Positions 4,818 to 5,034 of a stretch of DNA of 5,034 nt are shown one piece after another. The position numbers and the translations under genes are program-made. Location of the stretch: the NCBI GenBank assembly GCA_002067555.1, contig MVQQ01000245.1, positions 1-5,034 of the forward strand. The letters are read 5' to 3'. The notes beneath the pieces are model-generated. The model searched no databases, was not told the origin of the DNA, and was given only the letters and a program-made list of their open reading frames with translations. How positions within the stretch are numbered: position 1 is the stretch's first letter; each line of letters starts with the position of its first letter. Source of the stretch: Syntrophorhabdus sp. PtaB.Bin184. GTDB lineage: Bacteria > Desulfobacterota > Syntrophorhabdia > Syntrophorhabdales > Syntrophorhabdaceae.

Positions 4818-4854
4818 AAGGGGCTTTCGAGGGATCGAAGGCTCCTTTTTCTTT
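4818..4854 (+). terminator. Rho-independent terminator of the Fe-S scaffold / GGGtGRT operon
   Basis: AAGGGGCTTTCGA (4818-4830) pairs with TCGAAGGCTCCTT (4835-4847) over a GGGA loop: 13 pairs, two of them G-U. The T-run TTTTT (4846-4850), partly within the stem base, is followed by CTTT. It begins 14 bases after the GGGtGRT stop codon, so the operon ends here. Confidence 0.88.
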
Positions 4855-4874
4855 CCTGAGAATCGCGCTTTTCA

Positions 4875-4903
4875 TTGGCAAGCGAAAAAAAAGATATCAT
4901 ACT
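4875..4903 (+). promoter_or_regulatory. Probable promoter of the membrane-protein gene at the window end
   Basis: TTGGCA (4875-4880, five of six to consensus) and CATACT (4898-4903, four of six) are 17 bases apart, with an A-rich spacer. An alternative -10, TATCAT (4895-4900), fits better by itself but leaves only 14 bases of spacer. The start would fall near 4909-4911, about 34 bases before the ATG at 4944. Confidence 0.5.
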
Positions 4904-4943
4904 CATTACCACAAGCATTCTGTGACACAAAGGAGAAATAGAG

Positions 4944-5034
4944 ATGGACCGTAATGCTTTCCTCTGGTTTTGGGCCGCCGCTGTGCTCGTGCTGATCCTT
5001 GGGTTTCTGGCCGGTGAAATCAGCAATGTGGCGG
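4944..5034 (+). CDS. N-terminus of a membrane-anchored protein (truncated by window end)
   Basis: Thirty codons are visible before the window ends, with no stop. AGGAG at 4931-4935 lies eight bases before the ATG. The peptide starts MDRNAFLWFW and continues with a strongly hydrophobic run, AAAVLVLILGFLAG (11-24), then EISNVA. This is one transmembrane helix or an uncleaved signal anchor close to the N-terminus; no lipobox cysteine is seen. A terminator and a separate promoter precede it, so it is not part of the GGGtGRT operon. The family cannot be named from this fragment. Confidence 0.6.
   Translation, partial: MDRNAFLWFWAAAVLVLILGFLAGEISNVA

Overview
The window reads as bacterial chromosome of moderately high G+C, probably an anaerobe of the Desulfobacterota (former Deltaproteobacteria: Syntrophorhabdus, Syntrophus or Geobacter-like) or a close neighbour. 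The suggestion rests on the GGGtGRT protein and its iron-sulfur scaffold partner, which belong to anaerobes, and on the style of the intergenic repeats. No sequence comparison was run, so the taxonomy is inference. There are seven genes: five complete ones and one truncated gene on the plus strand, and one on the minus strand. No rRNA, tRNA, CRISPR array or transposase gene was seen.

Left part (1-722): a type II toxin-antitoxin operon, with a Phd/YefM-like antitoxin (163-417) and a RelE/ParE-like toxin (414-722) that starts on TTG and overlaps the antitoxin stop codon. A near-consensus promoter (95-123) and nested dyad symmetries (122-148) at the expected transcription start suggest autorepression. 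Then comes a small two-CxxC zinc-ribbon protein (824-1045). It converges on a minus-strand lipoprotein of the alpha/beta hydrolase fold resembling proline iminopeptidase (1180-2151). Between them lies an AT-rich inverted repeat around a GC-rich core.

Middle (2152-3097): the hydrolase promoter faces a divergent gene for a small HExxH protein resembling the putative phage metallopeptidases (2320-2823). Its last codons and stop lie in one arm of a 20-bp perfect inverted repeat (2815-2834 / 2959-2978). This repeat encloses a second perfect 17-bp hairpin and is followed by degenerate 9-bp tandem repeats. The whole looks like a dispersed or MITE-like element.

Right part (2995-4854): a well-delimited two-gene operon with promoter (3007-3035), a NifU/IscU-related scaffold with non-canonical cysteine environment (3098-3790), a GGGtGRT-family protein (3805-4803) and a strong intrinsic terminator (4818-4854). 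The arrangement indicates that the two proteins work together, perhaps in making, holding or using an Fe-S cluster, but the function of the GGGtGRT family is unknown to me. This operon is the best candidate for an undescribed system here. The window ends in the first 30 codons of a membrane-anchored protein (from 4944) with its own promoter.
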